DNA from: Pseudoalteromonas luteoviolacea DSM 6061
Lineage (GTDB): Bacteria > Pseudomonadota > Gammaproteobacteria > Enterobacterales > Alteromonadaceae
Length of the DNA stretch: 64,000 nt
NCBI RefSeq assembly: GCF_001625655.1
Contig: NZ_AUYB01000102.1
Coordinates: 147,457 to 211,456, forward strand
Reading direction: 5' to 3'
Shown: positions 1 through 10,348 of the stretch, piece by piece
Layout of the letters: every line of letters begins with the position of its first letter
Numbering within the stretch: position 1 is the stretch's first letter
The notes under the pieces: generated by a model
Seen by the model: the letters and a program-made list of their open reading frames with translations, nothing else
Database searches by the model: none
What the model was told of the DNA's origin: nothing
Position numbers and translations under genes: made by a program

Positions 1-1893
1 ATGCGCACAGCTAAACGCTTGGGAATGACCACCGTCGCGGTTTACTCCGATGCCGATGCCAATGCACTGCACGTAAAAAATGCGGATGAAGCCTATTACA
101 TTGGTGCGGCCCCCAGTAAAGACTCCTATCTAGTAAGCGAACGAATTTTAGAAGTCGCCCTGCAAAGTGGTGCAGACTGTATACACCCAGGTTATGGCTT
201 TTTATCTGAAAATGACGCTTTTGCCAACGCCTGTGAAGAAAATAACATTGTTTTTGTTGGCCCGCCAGCGAGCTCTATAGAAGCCATGGGCTCAAAAACC
301 CGTGCAAAAGAAATCATGGCGGATGCAAATGTGCCACTTGTACCGGGTTACTACGGTCAACAGCAAGACACTGAATTCTTAACTGCCGAAGCCGAAAAGG
401 TTGGTTACCCAGTGCTGATTAAAGCGGCATTTGGTGGCGGTGGTAAAGGCATGCGAGTGGTCAGAAGCGCTGATGAGTTCTTAAGTGCTTTAGAAGGAGC
501 AAAGCGCGAAGCCTTAGCAAGTTTTGGCAATGACTTAGTTTTATTAGAGCGGTTTGTCGATAAACCTCGCCATGTTGAAGTACAAGTTTTTGCTGATAAT
601 CACGGAAACTGCGTCTACTTAGGCGATCGCGACTGCTCTTTACAGCGTCGACACCAAAAAGTTATTGAGGAAGCACCAGCTCCAGATTTGAGTGATGCAC
701 TGCGCAAAGAAATGGGTGAAGCGGCTGTACGCTGTGCTCAAGCCATTAATTATCGCGGTGCAGGTACTGTTGAGTTCCTGTTGTGTGGTGATGAATTTTT
801 CTTTATGGAAATGAATACTCGCTTGCAAGTTGAGCATCCAGTTACCGAAATGGTCACAGGCCAAGATTTAGTTGAGTGGCAAATTCGCGTCGCCAATAAT
901 GAGCGCCTCCCGCTCGAACAATCACAGATCACACTGCAAGGCCACAGTTTTGAGGCACGTATTTATGCCGAAGATCCTGAAGAAAACTTTATGCCCTACT
1001 CTGGAAACTTAGCACATTTAAGCTTCCCTAGTGCTCAGCGTGGTGTACGTATAGATACTGGTGTTCAGCAAGGCGATGAGATAAGCCCTTTTTATGATCC
1101 GATGATTGCCAAGCTAATCGTTCATGGTCATGACAGACGCACCGCATTACTCAAGTTGAGATCGGCCTTAAATGAGGTTCATCTAGCAGGTGTAAAAAGT
1201 AACATTGCCTTTTTACATCACCTTGCAGAGCATCCTACATTTATGGCGGGTGCACCTGATACCCATTTTATCGATACTCAAACTGAAGAGCTAACGGCTT
1301 CAAAAGCACCGAGCGACACGTTAGTTTGCTTAGCGAGTATTGCGTATCTTGCACACAAACAAGCACCAAAATTGAATTCACCTTGGCATCAAGTGGGCTT
1401 TAGATTAAATCAACCGCGTAAACTCACCGTACCGTTTACCGAGCACTTTGTGGTCGCACAAGCACAAGGTCAGCACTGGCGAGTGGATTACCACGACTCT
1501 GAACACCGTGTTGAAGCAAAGTTAGATGATCACAAGCTTACAGCGAATATTGATGGCAAGCGCCTTATTGCTGACGTCCTCATTAGTGAAACCGACATCA
1601 CGGTTATGTATGGTCCATACCAGCATACTTTTGAGTTGCAGACTAAGCATTACGTAAGTGAACACGAACATCAAGAAGCCCCTCTTGCAGCCCCTTTAAA
1701 TGGTACTGTGGTTAAGCACCTGCAAGAAATAGGCACTCAAGTTGCCAAGGGAGATCCTATTGTCGTGATAGAAGCAATGAAGATGGAGTACACGCTCAAT
1801 GCTCCATTTGACGGTACTTTAACAAGCTATTGCTTTGATGAAGGCGAGCTAGTAAACCATGGTGCAATGCTCGCCATCGTAGAGGAAGCTTGA
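1..1893 (+). CDS. liuD: Methylcrotonyl-CoA carboxylase biotin-carrying alpha subunit, 5'-truncated by window edge
   Basis: Biotin-dependent acyl-CoA carboxylase alpha subunit, most likely the 3-methylcrotonyl-CoA carboxylase of leucine degradation. The biotin carboxylase part shows the ATP-grasp glycine loop GGGGKG at residues 145-150 and the EMNTRLQVEHPVTE motif. The C-terminal biotinyl domain carries EAMKMEY with the biotin-accepting lysine at residue 594. The usual first 20 or so residues (an ILIANRGEIA-type strand) are absent because the gene starts before base 1; the methionine at base 1 is an internal codon. It is followed after 1 nt by HMG-CoA lyase, the expected partner in the liu operon, which favours the methylcrotonyl over the propionyl or acetyl enzyme. 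The beta subunit and isovaleryl-CoA dehydrogenase should lie upstream, outside the window. Confidence 0.93.
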   Translation: MRTAKRLGMTTVAVYSDADANALHVKNADEAYYIGAAPSKDSYLVSERILEVALQSGADCIHPGYGFLSENDAFANACEENNIVFVGPPASSIEAMGSKTRAKEIMADANVPLVPGYYGQQQDTEFLTAEAEKVGYPVLIKAAFGGGGKGMRVVRSADEFLSALEGAKREALASFGNDLVLLERFVDKPRHVEVQVFADNHGNCVYLGDRDCSLQRRHQKVIEEAPAPDLSDALRKEMGEAAVRCAQAINYRGAGTVEFLLCGDEFFFMEMNTRLQVEHPVTEMVTGQDLVEWQIRVANNERLPLEQSQITLQGHSFEARIYAEDPEENFMPYSGNLAHLSFPSAQRGVRIDTGVQQGDEISPFYDPMIAKLIVHGHDRRTALLKLRSALNEVHLAGVKSNIAFLHHLAEHPTFMAGAPDTHFIDTQTEELTASKAPSDTLVCLASIAYLAHKQAPKLNSPWHQVGFRLNQPRKLTVPFTEHFVVAQAQGQHWRVDYHDSEHRVEAKLDDHKLTANIDGKRLIADVLISETDITVMYGPYQHTFELQTKHYVSEHEHQEAPLAAPLNGTVVKHLQEIGTQVAKGDPIVVIEAMKMEYTLNAPFDGTLTSYCFDEGELVNHGAMLAIVEEA

Positions 1894-1894
1894 T

Positions 1895-2803
1895 ATGGCC
1901 AACTACCCAAAGCAAGTAAAAATTGTTGAAGTGGGCGCCCGTGATGGTTTACAAAATGAATCGGCAGTATCAACTGCCGACAAAGTTACTTTGATTGATG
2001 CGCTAGCCAATGCTGGCCTTAAACACATAGAGGCAGGTGCTTTTGTGTCACCCAAATGGGTGCCACAAATGGCTGACTCAGCTGAGGTCATTCAGGGGAT
2101 TACTCGCCACCCCGGAATCGAAATTAGCGCACTAACGCCTAATCTAAAAGGCGCAGAACTTGCTCTAGAAAACCAAGTAGATGAATTTGCAATCTTCACA
2201 GCAGCCAGTGAAGCATTTACTCAGAAAAACATCAATTGTAGCATTGAACAAAGCATTGAACGCTTTCGCCCAGTGGTTGAGCTTGCTCAAAAAAACAACA
2301 TCAAAGTAAGAGGTTATGTAAGCTGCATCGCTGGATGCCCTTATCAAGGAAAAGTTGAGCCAGAGCAAGTTTTGTCTGTCTGTAAACAATTATTGGCACT
2401 TGGATGCTATGAAATAAGTCTAGGCGATACCATTGGTGTTGGTACTGCAAATCAGATTGAAAACTTACTTACTTTACTGCTTGAACATATACCAGCTCAA
2501 AGGCTTGCCGTACATTTCCACGATACCTATGGACAAGCATTGGCAAACATCCATAAAGCACTAGAAATGGGGATCTCAACTATAGATAGTGCAGTTGCAG
2601 GTCTGGGTGGATGCCCTTACGCAAAAGGTGCGTCAGGAAATGTTGCCACGGAGGATGTCATTTACTTGCTGCAAGGACTTGGCATTAGTACCGAAATTGA
2701 TTTAGAAAGGCTTGCAAAAGCAGGTTGGCAAATTTGCGATGCACTCAATAAGGCACCTGTTAGCAAGGTATCTTTAGCGCTTAAAAATACCTGCCAATCT
2801 TAA
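1895..2803 (+). CDS. liuE: Hydroxymethylglutaryl-CoA lyase
   Basis: Cleaves 3-hydroxy-3-methylglutaryl-CoA to acetoacetate and acetyl-CoA, the last step of leucine catabolism. This is a DRE-TIM metallolyase TIM barrel of 302 residues, normal for the bacterial family. The N-terminal GARDGLQNE motif holds the catalytic Arg16-Asp17 pair, HFHDTYGQ supplies metal-binding histidines, and [14 protein letters not shown] contains the signature Cys240. The ATG lies one base after the stop of the carboxylase gene, so the two are almost certainly co-transcribed and translationally coupled. The product acetoacetate is the natural substrate of the CoA-transferase encoded next. Confidence 0.96.
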   Translation: MANYPKQVKIVEVGARDGLQNESAVSTADKVTLIDALANAGLKHIEAGAFVSPKWVPQMADSAEVIQGITRHPGIEISALTPNLKGAELALENQVDEFAIFTAASEAFTQKNINCSIEQSIERFRPVVELAQKNNIKVRGYVSCIAGCPYQGKVEPEQVLSVCKQLLALGCYEISLGDTIGVGTANQIENLLTLLLEHIPAQRLAVHFHDTYGQALANIHKALEMGISTIDSAVAGLGGCPYAKGASGNVATEDVIYLLQGLGISTEIDLERLAKAGWQICDALNKAPVSKVSLALKNTCQS

Positions 2804-2837
2804 CAATAAGACAATATTGACAACGAGGAGTGGGCTA

Positions 2838-3536
2838 ATGGCCGGTTTCGACAAAGTAGTTTCTAGCTACGCAGAAGCGATGGAGGGTCTTAAAGACGGA
2901 GACACCATCATCGCAGGTGGTTTTGGACTATGTGGTATTCCAGAGGGTTTAATTGCTGAAATTAAACGTAAGCAAACAAAAGAGCTTACAGTTGTTTCTA
3001 ACAACTGTGGGGTAGATGATTTTGGTTTGGGTATTTTACTTCACGATCGTCAAATCAAAAAAATTATTGCCTCATATGTTGGTGAAAATGCCCTTTTCGA
3101 ACAACAGCTTCTTGACGGCATTATCGATGTTGAGCTCACACCACAAGGAACGCTTGCTGAAAAAATGCGTGCCGGTGGTGCTGGCATCCCTGGCTTCTAT
3201 ACAGCAACAGGTTACGGTACTCCGGTTGCCGAGGGGAAAGAAGTTAAAGAATTTAACGGACGCCCATATATTCTAGAAGAATCAATTACGGGTGAGTTTG
3301 CCATCGTTAAAGCATGGAAAGCTGACCGTTATGGAAACCTTGTTTTCCGCCATACTGCAATGAACTTCAACCCAATGGCTGCAACAGCTGGTAAAATCAC
3401 TGTAGTGGAAGTTGAAGAGATTGTTGAACCTGGTGAGCTTGAACCAAGCCAAATCCATACCCCAGGCATTTATGTAAACCGCGTTATCAAAGGTGACTTT
3501 GAAAAGCGTATCGAACGTGTTACCACGCGCAAGTAA
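2838..3536 (+). CDS. scoA: 3-oxoacid CoA-transferase subunit A
   Basis: Alpha subunit of a heterodimeric CoA-transferase that activates acetoacetate with CoA from succinyl-CoA or an acyl-Co[14 protein letters not shown] near the N terminus is the family signature. A longer frame opens at TTG 2817, but GAGGAG at 2825-2830 sits 7 nt before ATG 2838 and the MAGFDKVV start aligns with the family, giving 232 residues. It lies 34 nt after the HMG-CoA lyase and is followed by subunit B with a 10-nt gap. The operon context (acetoacetate formed by the previous gene) supports acetoacetate as substrate. Succinyl-CoA as donor (ScoAB) rather than acetyl-CoA (AtoDA) is inferred and cannot be settled from sequence alone. 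Confidence 0.92.
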   Translation: MAGFDKVVSSYAEAMEGLKDGDTIIAGGFGLCGIPEGLIAEIKRKQTKELTVVSNNCGVDDFGLGILLHDRQIKKIIASYVGENALFEQQLLDGIIDVELTPQGTLAEKMRAGGAGIPGFYTATGYGTPVAEGKEVKEFNGRPYILEESITGEFAIVKAWKADRYGNLVFRHTAMNFNPMAATAGKITVVEVEEIVEPGELEPSQIHTPGIYVNRVIKGDFEKRIERVTTRK

Positions 3537-3546
3537 GGAGATCACC

Positions 3547-4209
3547 ATGGCTTTAAATCGTGAACAAATTGCAATGCGCGTAGCGCAAGAACTACAAGAT
3601 GGTTATTACGTAAACCTTGGTATCGGCATTCCTACCCTCGTAGCTAACTATGTGCCGAACAACATGGAAGTAATGCTACAGTCAGAAAATGGCCTGTTAG
3701 GCATGGGTCCGTACCCAGAAGAAGACCAAGTTGATGCAGATATGATCAACGCGGGTAAAGAAACCGTGACAGCAGCCACAGGAGCGGCTATTTTTAATAG
3801 CGCTGAAAGCTTTGCCATGATACGTGGTGGTCATGTAGACTTAACAGTATTAGGTGCATTCGAAGTGGATCAGAGCGGCAACATTGCCTCGTGGATGATC
3901 CCGAAGAAATTAATTAAAGGCATGGGTGGTGCGATGGATCTCGTCGCAGGCGCACAAAACATTGTTGTGACCATGACCCATGCTAGTAAACACGGCGATT
4001 CTAAGTTACTTGAGTCATGTACATTGCCACTGACTGGAGTAAATTGTGTCAAAAAGATTGTCACAGACCTAGCTGTGTTAGAAGTAAAAGATGGCGCATT
4101 TCATTTGCTTGAGCGTGCGCCAGGTGTTAGTGTTGATGAAATTATCAGCAAAACTGCAGGTAAATTAATCGTCGATGGCGATATCCCTGAAATGCAGTTT
4201 GCAGAATAG
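3547..4209 (+). CDS. scoB: 3-oxoacid CoA-transferase subunit B
   Basis: Beta subunit of the same CoA-transferase. SENGLLGMG carries the catalytic glutamate (Glu47) that forms the enzyme-CoA thioester. The GIGIPTLVANY strand and the C-terminal LIVDGDIPEMQF are typical of the family. The start is set by AAGGAG at 3535-3540, six bases before ATG 3547; the longer frame from 3493 lies inside subunit A and has no such site. The length of 220 residues is normal. It is the last gene of the catabolic operon: a rho-independent terminator follows about 90 nt downstream. Confidence 0.93.
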   Translation: MALNREQIAMRVAQELQDGYYVNLGIGIPTLVANYVPNNMEVMLQSENGLLGMGPYPEEDQVDADMINAGKETVTAATGAAIFNSAESFAMIRGGHVDLTVLGAFEVDQSGNIASWMIPKKLIKGMGGAMDLVAGAQNIVVTMTHASKHGDSKLLESCTLPLTGVNCVKKIVTDLAVLEVKDGAFHLLERAPGVSVDEIISKTAGKLIVDGDIPEMQFAE

Positions 4210-4295
4210 ATTAATCAATAAGGTCAAGAACCTAGTAAACAACTAGCACAAATGTACCGACCTCATTCCCAGTGCCAAAGGCGCTGAGTTACCCA

Positions 4296-4322
4296 AAATC
4301 CCTCGCAAGAGGGATTTTTTTT
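4296..4322 (+). terminator. Rho-independent terminator of the leucine operon
   Basis: A 9-bp stem AAATCCCTC / GAGGGATTT with a GCAA tetraloop runs straight into a tract of eight or more T. It lies about 90 nt after the subunit B stop codon. The rest of the 4210-4575 interval holds the htpX promoter region and no convincing gene. Confidence 0.85.
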
Positions 4323-4471
4323 ATCTTCTATCATCTATTGCAACTAAATACGTCTATCTAACGAGCAATGAGCGAGCCACGGAAGTTACATAAGTACTAT
4401 TCTGAAGTCCAGCTTGTTTACCAGCTTTTGCACGCCACAACATCTTGTAACACTTCATCGCCATACTCAGT

Positions 4472-4500
4472 CTTGAGAAATGCTGTACGACCTCCATATT
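4472..4500 (+). promoter_or_regulatory. Candidate sigma-32 heat-shock promoter of htpX
   Basis: CTTGAGA at 4472-4478 matches the sigma-32 -35 consensus CTTGAAA at 6 of 7 positions. CTCCATAT at 4492-4499 matches the -10 consensus CCCCATNT with one mismatch, and the 13-bp spacer is within the normal range. The predicted start of transcription is about 70 nt before the htpX ATG. htpX is a known heat-shock gene in Escherichia coli, so position and target agree. It was found by eye and not scored against background. Confidence 0.45.
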
Positions 4501-4575
4501 GGTATTTAAGCGTTAAACGTTTTTTATCTAGCAAGAGTAAAACTAGTTAGTAAAGTAAATTTTAAAGAGGTGACT

Positions 4576-5424
4576 ATGAAACGCGTGTTACTTTTCTTAG
4601 CGACAAACTTAGCCATTATGGTTGTTTTGTCTATTGTTCTTTCTGTCCTTGGCGTCTCTTCGCGCAGTTATGCGGGGATATTGACGATTGCAGTATTCTT
4701 TGGTTTTGGCGGTGCTTTTATCTCGCTTTATCTTTCAAAGTGGGTGGCAAAAAAATCAACTGGTGCATATGTCATTGAACAGCCCCGCAACGAAACCGAG
4801 CACTGGTTAGTAAGCACGGTATCAGAGCAAGCGCAAAAAGCGGGTATTAAAATGCCAGAAGTTGCTATATACAACAGCCCGGAAGTGAACGCATTCGCCA
4901 CAGGGCCAAGTAAAAATAACAGCCTCGTTGCTGTGAGTACAGGACTACTCGCAGGCATGAGCCAAAGCGAAGCCGAAGCCGTTTTAGCCCATGAAGTCTC
5001 TCATGTTGCTAACGGCGACATGGTAACACTGACCTTAATTCAAGGTGTCGTGAATACTTTTGTCATTTTTATCTCAAAAGTCCTCGCCAATATTGTGGAT
5101 GGCTTTTTGAATGGCGATGAAGAAAGTGAAGGCGTGAGTTGGACATACATGATTTTTGATATCATTTTCCAAATCCTGTTTGGATTCTTGGCTTCAATGA
5201 TTGTTGCTTATTTCAGCCGTAAGCGTGAATATGCAGCGGACAAAGGTGCAGCTGACCTTGTGGGCGCACATAAAATGAAAGCTGCATTAGAGCGCCTTCG
5301 CAGCAATAAGGACTCTCAATTAGAAGGCTCAATGATGGCATTTGGTATTGCATCGGGTAAAAATGTGATGGATTTATTTGCATCCCACCCACCATTAGAG
5401 CAAAGAATTGCCGCATTATCTTAG
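4576..5424 (+). CDS. htpX: Heat-shock membrane metalloprotease HtpX
   Basis: Inner-membrane zinc endopeptidase (M48B) of membrane-protein quality control. Two hydrophobic segments at about 5-25 and 33-53 are followed by a cytoplasmic catalytic domain with HEVSH at 139-143 and the third zinc ligand Glu218 in REYAAD. Two further membrane-like segments lie at about 155-175 and 192-213. The length of 282 residues compares with 293 in E. coli. AAAGAGG precedes ATG 4576; the GTG six bases earlier (4570) overlaps the ribosome site and is unlikely. It is monocistronic, with a heat-shock-like promoter upstream and a strong terminator downstream. Confidence 0.95.
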   Translation: MKRVLLFLATNLAIMVVLSIVLSVLGVSSRSYAGILTIAVFFGFGGAFISLYLSKWVAKKSTGAYVIEQPRNETEHWLVSTVSEQAQKAGIKMPEVAIYNSPEVNAFATGPSKNNSLVAVSTGLLAGMSQSEAEAVLAHEVSHVANGDMVTLTLIQGVVNTFVIFISKVLANIVDGFLNGDEESEGVSWTYMIFDIIFQILFGFLASMIVAYFSRKREYAADKGAADLVGAHKMKAALERLRSNKDSQLEGSMMAFGIASGKNVMDLFASHPPLEQRIAALS

Positions 5425-5458
5425 AATAAAATGTAAACACTTTGTAGTTATTATAACC

Positions 5459-5480
5459 AAAGGCCCACTCGGGCCTTTTT
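5459..5480 (+). terminator. Rho-independent terminator after htpX
   Basis: An 8-bp stem AAAGGCCC / GGGCCTTT with an ACTC loop, extended by two further T, lies 35 nt after the htpX stop codon. Confidence 0.85.
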
Positions 5481-5839
5481 AATGACGATTTACAATTAAT
5501 TAAATTTAGTCATTTTCTTCCACGCTATTTTACCATCCTAGTTATAAAAAATAATATTGATATACTACAGTGGCATATAAGAACAGTAACGTTTGTTTAC
5601 GCCAAAAGTAGCATGCAACCTTTCCCATTGATACAAAATCCAGTAAATACAGCGTAGTATTTTTGAACAAATACGATTAAATCTCAATTTGGGGTTAAAA
5701 TTTAACCTTAATTTAATTGTAATATTAATTTAAACCATACTTTTTGCGTGTATCCATACCGGGCCCATTTGTTTAAAATATGTAACCCTATTTATTGACA
5801 TAATAGCAATATTGAATTTCAAATAAGGTAAAAAGAAGT
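5481..5839. other. AT-rich intergenic region before the chemoreceptor gene
   Basis: No open frame with a ribosome site was found. It is long and very AT-rich, and presumably holds the chemoreceptor promoter; no single promoter could be singled out by eye. Confidence 0.5.
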
Positions 5840-7834
5840 ATGCTGATCAAAACCCGATTACTCATTTCATTTATGCTTATTGGCCTCGTGCCAGCAGGCA
5901 TACTCGCGATGATTTCACTGTGGACTGCGTCGTCGGCGCTTGAGGAACAAGCATACAACCAACTCACTTCCATCAAACATATAAAACATAAGCAAATTGA
6001 TGATTACTTTACCGCCCGAAAAGGCGATTTATCGGTGATCGCTAAAAAGTGGCAGCTAATGGTGGAGCAAAACCAATCGCACACTAATGGCCAACTGGCA
6101 CATAACTACCACTCTCTTTTTGAAATGTTTATCACTGAAAAGGGGTTTTACGACCTATTCGTCATTGAGCGCAACGGCTTGATCAGTTATACCGTAGCCA
6201 GAGAGTCCGATTATCAAACAAACTTAATATCAGGACCTTACAGAGATTCAGGTTTAGCTGAGTTATTTAATAGAGTGGTCACTTCCAATCAGTTTGTAGT
6301 GTCAGATTACAGTCCATACGCACCGAGTAACCAAGAGCCTGCTGCATTTATCGGTATGCCTGTAATCATTGATGGCCAAGTTCACTCGGTCATTGCTTTG
6401 CAGCTTTCTATTGATGCTATCAATGCCATTATGCAGCAACGAGACGGCATGGGCGAAACAGGTGAATCATATCTTGTCGGTGACGACTTCCGTATGCGCT
6501 CAGACTCTTACCTTGATCCAATTAATCACACAGTAATCGCAAGTTTCGCGGGCAATGTGAGTGCGAATGGCGCTGATACACAAGCAGTGAGAAAAGGTCT
6601 TCAGGGTATTTCTGATACAGAAATTATTATTGATTACAACGGAAACCCTGTACTGTCGGCTTACCTTCCCTACACTTTTGCGGGTTTAAAATGGGTATTG
6701 CTCGCAGAAATCGATAAGGCAGAAGCTTTTGCTCCGGTACATAAGCTTTATTGGATAATTGCAATTATCTTTGTCCTCACCATTTTAAGTGTTGCGGTAG
6801 CGACAGTGCTAATCTCACGCGCCGTGCTTCGTCCACTTGGAGGCGAGCCAACTGAAATGCGCATGATCAGTGAACGCATTGCATCGGGTGACTTGCGTGA
6901 AGATTTTAGCACCGAGCAACATGCAATTGGCGTCTATGGTGCAATGAAGCAAATGAACACTTACCTTACCAGTGTCATTGGTACGATTGTAGAAACAACT
7001 TCGCAACTTGCTTCAACAGCGACACAAACGAGCGCAGCAAGTGAACAAGCAAATGCAAGCTTACAAGAACAACATGCTAATATTGAGCAGGTAGCCGAAG
7101 CAATTCAACAGACCTCATACTCAATTGACGAAGTGGCGACCAACGCACGTAATGTTGCTGATTTAAGTTTGGATGCTGAGCAAACATCACTATCGGCGAA
7201 TCAGACTTTACGTCAGACTGTCGAGCAGATGGAGTCGCTAAATAGCGCCGTTGAGAACTCTGAATCTGCAATTAAAGAAGTGGAGTACAATACTCAGAAC
7301 ATCAGTCGTGTCATTGAAGTTATTCAGGCTGTAACAGAGCAAACCAATTTGCTTGCGCTTAACGCCGCTATTGAAGCTGCGCGTGCAGGAGAGCATGGTC
7401 GTGGGTTTGCGGTCGTAGCCGATGAAGTTAGGCAACTTGCACAAAAAACTCAAGCTTCAACTGCCGATATTGAAACCATGATTGCTAACCTACAATCAAC
7501 GTCTCAAACTGCTGTTTCAGAAATGCATGCATCCGCAGAAGCCACCAGAGAAACCATTGCAGCGGCCAACGACAGCGCAGCGTTACTTGAGCAAAGTGTT
7601 AGCCAAATCAATCAAATTGCTCAGAGCGCTCAAACAATTGCACAAGCTGCACAAGAGCAATCAGCTACTACCGAAGAGATTTCTTACAACGTAGAATCTA
7701 TTAGACAAGCCGCAATTGATAATGCAGCCGGGGCAGATCAGGTGACTTCGGCAAGTCTGGAGTTAGACAAGCAATCAAAGACCTTAAAGCAGGTTACAGC
7801 AAGCTTTAAACTACCAAATAGTTTTGGTTCTTAA
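5840..7834 (+). CDS. Methyl-accepting chemotaxis protein with periplasmic Cache-type sensor
   Basis: Transmembrane chemoreceptor of 664 residues. A first membrane helix at about 7-29 is followed by a periplasmic ligand-binding region of about 270 residues with dCache-like character (YFTARKGDL, a VRKG-like segment, and [15 protein letters not shown] just before the membrane). The second membrane helix is at about 308-330, then a HAMP segment (LRPLGGEP) and a long coiled-coil signalling domain. The hairpin tip [19 protein letters not shown] and [16 protein letters not shown] are the hallmark of the family. No cytoplasmic receiver or CheR-tethering pentapeptide is seen at the C terminus. The ligand is unknown; the neighbours give no hint. 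The gene stands alone, with convergent arsJ just downstream. Confidence 0.95.
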   Translation: MLIKTRLLISFMLIGLVPAGILAMISLWTASSALEEQAYNQLTSIKHIKHKQIDDYFTARKGDLSVIAKKWQLMVEQNQSHTNGQLAHNYHSLFEMFITEKGFYDLFVIERNGLISYTVARESDYQTNLISGPYRDSGLAELFNRVVTSNQFVVSDYSPYAPSNQEPAAFIGMPVIIDGQVHSVIALQLSIDAINAIMQQRDGMGETGESYLVGDDFRMRSDSYLDPINHTVIASFAGNVSANGADTQAVRKGLQGISDTEIIIDYNGNPVLSAYLPYTFAGLKWVLLAEIDKAEAFAPVHKLYWIIAIIFVLTILSVAVATVLISRAVLRPLGGEPTEMRMISERIASGDLREDFSTEQHAIGVYGAMKQMNTYLTSVIGTIVETTSQLASTATQTSAASEQANASLQEQHANIEQVAEAIQQTSYSIDEVATNARNVADLSLDAEQTSLSANQTLRQTVEQMESLNSAVENSESAIKEVEYNTQNISRVIEVIQAVTEQTNLLALNAAIEAARAGEHGRGFAVVADEVRQLAQKTQASTADIETMIANLQSTSQTAVSEMHASAEATRETIAAANDSAALLEQSVSQINQIAQSAQTIAQAAQEQSATTEEISYNVESIRQAAIDNAAGADQVTSASLELDKQSKTLKQVTASFKLPNSFGS

Positions 7835-7842
7835 TGTAAGTC

Positions 7843-7868
7843 AGAGCAAGCGCTTAGTTGCGCTTGCT
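7843..7868. terminator. Hairpin between convergent chemoreceptor gene and arsJ
   Basis: A perfect 10-bp inverted repeat GAGCAAGCGC / GCGCTTGCTC with loop TTAGTT. It lies 9 nt after the chemoreceptor stop and overlaps the last codons of arsJ on the other strand. There is no clear T-tract on either side, so it may act as a transcription barrier or an mRNA-end stabiliser rather than a classic terminator. Confidence 0.5.
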
Positions 7869-9062
7869 CAAACCTACTGTAAATAAACTCGCCATAACTA
7901 ACATCGCACTAGAAACCAATAAACACGACTCTAAGCCATAAAGCTGGAACACCAAACCAGACAATACCGTACCAATCAACCGCCCCATCGCATTGGCCAT
8001 ATAGTAAAAGCCAACATCCATTGACACCCCGTCACTGTCTGCAATTTTCACGATCAAAAAGCTATGGAGTGAAGAATTTATGGCAAATACCGCCCCAAAT
8101 ATTAATAACCCACCGATGATAACCAATTTTAGTTGCCACTCTAGCCACAACCCCAGTGCTAATAACGCAGGGATGAAAGATAATATCGTGACCCAAAATA
8201 AAGCCTGTTTAAAGCGGTTCTCAGTGCCTTTAGTAATTTTAGGCGCATTTGCTTGCACAATACCATAAGCGATCACCCAGCTGGCCATAAAGCCTCCGAC
8301 CCACCAATGGTCCCATCCAAACGTTGATGCCAAAAAGACCGGTAAAGCAATAACAAACCACACGTCACGAGATGCAAACAAGCACATCCTCGCCGCAGCC
8401 AGCAAATTTAACTGTTTACTTTTGGACAAAAGTTCACTGAATTTGGGTTTGTTCTTTTTCTTTCCTAAATCTTGCGTCAGCAATAATAAGCTCATCAACC
8501 AAGTAATCGTGAGCATTGCGGCCATAAACCATAGTGCACCTTGGAATCCAAGTAAGGTAAGTAACATGCCACCAAGAAAGAAGCCAACGCCCTTGAGTGC
8601 ATTTTTAGATCCTGTAAGGATAGCGACCCACTTATACAGCGTGCTGTCTTGATCTTTGGGGACCAATAATTTTATAGCACTTTTGGCGCTCATTTTATTG
8701 AGATCTTTTGCTATTCCCGACAATGCCTGTGCGACCATCACATATGCAATAGATAACAACTGCTCATCAAGTGCAAGCATCGACACCGCAACAATCTGCA
8801 AAAACAATCCAATGTTCATTGTTTTATTAAGGCCTAAACGGGCACCTAGCCAACCACCCAGCAGGTTTGTTACTACGCCAAAGAACTCATAAAACAAAAA
8901 CAAAGAAGCTATTGCCAGAGGGCTATAGCCAAGCTGGTGGAAATACAGTACCACCAGCATGCGCAATGCACCGTCAGTCAAAGTAAACGACCAGTAATTG
9001 CCCGTAATTATTAAATACTGTTTGATTTCAGGCGACAACCTTGAACTGAGAGACGGCGTCAT
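7854..9062 (-). CDS. arsJ: Organoarsenical efflux MFS transporter ArsJ
   Basis: Inner-membrane major-facilitator protein of about 402 residues that exports 1-arseno-3-phosphoglycerate, conferring arsenate resistance. The N-terminal segment ITGNYWSFTLTDGALRM followed by FYEFFGVVTNLLGGWLGARLGLN is characteristic of ArsJ. Around eleven or twelve hydrophobic helices are visible. The frame can be read from a TTG at 9089, but ATG 9062 is preceded by GGGGAT at about 8 nt and leaves a 4-nt gap to the upstream GAPDH stop, so it is preferred. It is co-transcribed with its GAPDH, which makes the unstable arseno-compound that ArsJ removes. Confidence 0.93.
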   Translation of the reverse strand: MTPSLSSRLSPEIKQYLIITGNYWSFTLTDGALRMLVVLYFHQLGYSPLAIASLFLFYEFFGVVTNLLGGWLGARLGLNKTMNIGLFLQIVAVSMLALDEQLLSIAYVMVAQALSGIAKDLNKMSAKSAIKLLVPKDQDSTLYKWVAILTGSKNALKGVGFFLGGMLLTLLGFQGALWFMAAMLTITWLMSLLLLTQDLGKKKNKPKFSELLSKSKQLNLLAAARMCLFASRDVWFVIALPVFLASTFGWDHWWVGGFMASWVIAYGIVQANAPKITKGTENRFKQALFWVTILSFIPALLALGLWLEWQLKLVIIGGLLIFGAVFAINSSLHSFLIVKIADSDGVSMDVGFYYMANAMGRLIGTVLSGLVFQLYGLESCLLVSSAMLVMASLFTVGLSKRN

Positions 9063-9066
9063 CTGA

Positions 9067-10077
9067 TCATCCCCAACGCTTAGCGACAACGAGGCGCACT
9101 AGGTCAGCAGTGCGGTTTGCATAACCCCATTCATTGTCGTACCACACATACAACTTTACTTGAGTTCCATTAACCACCATAGTCGACAGCGCATCTACTA
9201 TTGCACTTCGAGGATCGGTTTTATAATCAATAGATACCAGTGGGCGGGTTTCGTAACCTAAAATACCTGCTAACTCATTTTTAGCAGCTTGTTCCATCCA
9301 ACCATTGATTTCCTCTGTAGATGTTTCTCTATTGACTTCAAATACGCAGTCTGTGATAGAAGCATTTGTCAGAGGCACACGCACAGCATGGCCATTTAGC
9401 TTGCCTTTTAACTCTGGGAATATATGTGTAATTGCAGTTGCAGACCCCGTTGTCGTAGGGATCAAGCTGGTACCACATGAACGCGCACGGCGCAAATCTT
9501 TGTGGGGTGCATCAATGATTGTTTGAGTATTGGTAATGTCATGGATTGTGGTCATAGAACCATGTTTAATGCCAATATTGTCTTGCAATACTTTTACAAC
9601 AGGGGCAAGGCAATTAGTTGTGCACGACGCAGCGGTCACGATTTCATGTTGTTGTACGTCATAATCATGATGATTTACGCCCATCACAACATTCAACACC
9701 CCTTCTTCTTTTACAGGTGCAGTTACAACCACTTGTTTAACCCCTTGAGCAAAAAAGTCAGCTAATTTTTGCTTACTCTTCAATTTGCCAGAAGCTTCAA
9801 TAACCAAATCGCACATTGACCAATCGTTTTCTGCCACACTTACTTGCTGTGTTACTTCAATACGTTGGCCATTGATCACCATATTTTCGCCTTCAGCCAA
9901 GGCTTCGTGCGCCCATTTTCCATGAACAGAGTCAAAATTCATTAAATGTGCAAGCGTAACAGCATCGCCAGCTGGGTCATTTATTTTGACGATTTCCACT
10001 TCGCTTGAATCCCATAGAGCGCGCATCGTTAAGCGCCCCATTCTGCCAAAGCCGTTAATACCTACTTTAATTTTCAT
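9067..10077 (-). CDS. ArsJ-associated type I glyceraldehyde-3-phosphate dehydrogenase
   Basis: Dedicated GAPDH that uses arsenate in place of phosphate to make 1-arseno-3-phosphoglycerate for export by ArsJ. The Rossmann motif [10 protein letters not shown] lies at 6-15 and the catalytic cysteine is Cys152 in [24 protein letters not shown] is the expected C-terminal signature. At 336 residues it is of normal length. ATG 10077 was chosen over a possible upstream start at 10107 because [11 protein letters not shown] is the usual family N terminus; GGAG lies 10 nt before it. Its pairing with arsJ, not with other glycolytic genes, is what argues for the arsenic role over housekeeping glycolysis. 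Confidence 0.93.
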   Translation of the reverse strand: MKIKVGINGFGRMGRLTMRALWDSSEVEIVKINDPAGDAVTLAHLMNFDSVHGKWAHEALAEGENMVINGQRIEVTQQVSVAENDWSMCDLVIEASGKLKSKQKLADFFAQGVKQVVVTAPVKEEGVLNVVMGVNHHDYDVQQHEIVTAASCTTNCLAPVVKVLQDNIGIKHGSMTTIHDITNTQTIIDAPHKDLRRARSCGTSLIPTTTGSATAITHIFPELKGKLNGHAVRVPLTNASITDCVFEVNRETSTEEINGWMEQAAKNELAGILGYETRPLVSIDYKTDPRSAIVDALSTMVVNGTQVKLYVWYDNEWGYANRTADLVRLVVAKRWG

Positions 10078-10192
10078 CTTATGGATACTCCAATTGATAT
10101 TTAGCAATGCTGCAAAGTCTCAAATTTAGACAAATATAATTCGCTTTGCAGCCATTATTCTGCTTTTGAACGTGCCATCTTGACCTCACTCA

Positions 10193-10212
10193 ATATATGG
10201 AAAATCATATAT
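10193..10212. promoter_or_regulatory. Candidate ArsR-type operator upstream of the GAPDH-arsJ operon
   Basis: A 7-bp perfect inverted repeat ATATATG / CATATAT with a 6-nt spacer, followed 9 nt later by a third copy of CATATAT at 10222-10228. It sits about 115 nt upstream of the GAPDH start. An arsenic-responsive ArsR repressor often controls such operons, but none is encoded in the window, so assignment to ArsR is inference. Confidence 0.35.
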
Positions 10213-10348
10213 TCGTTTTTACATATATACAACCCTTTAAAAGTGAACCTTTTGTATTATTTTAGTTAAATTTATTTGAAATTTATTCTTAGTTTACTAA
10301 CATAAAAATGAAAGCAATGAGTAAATGAAATCTTTAAAGGAGCTAACT

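Noticed and set aside
4368..4550. 60-codon + strand frame upstream of htpX
   Set aside because: It overlaps the likely promoter region and has no ribosome site or domain.
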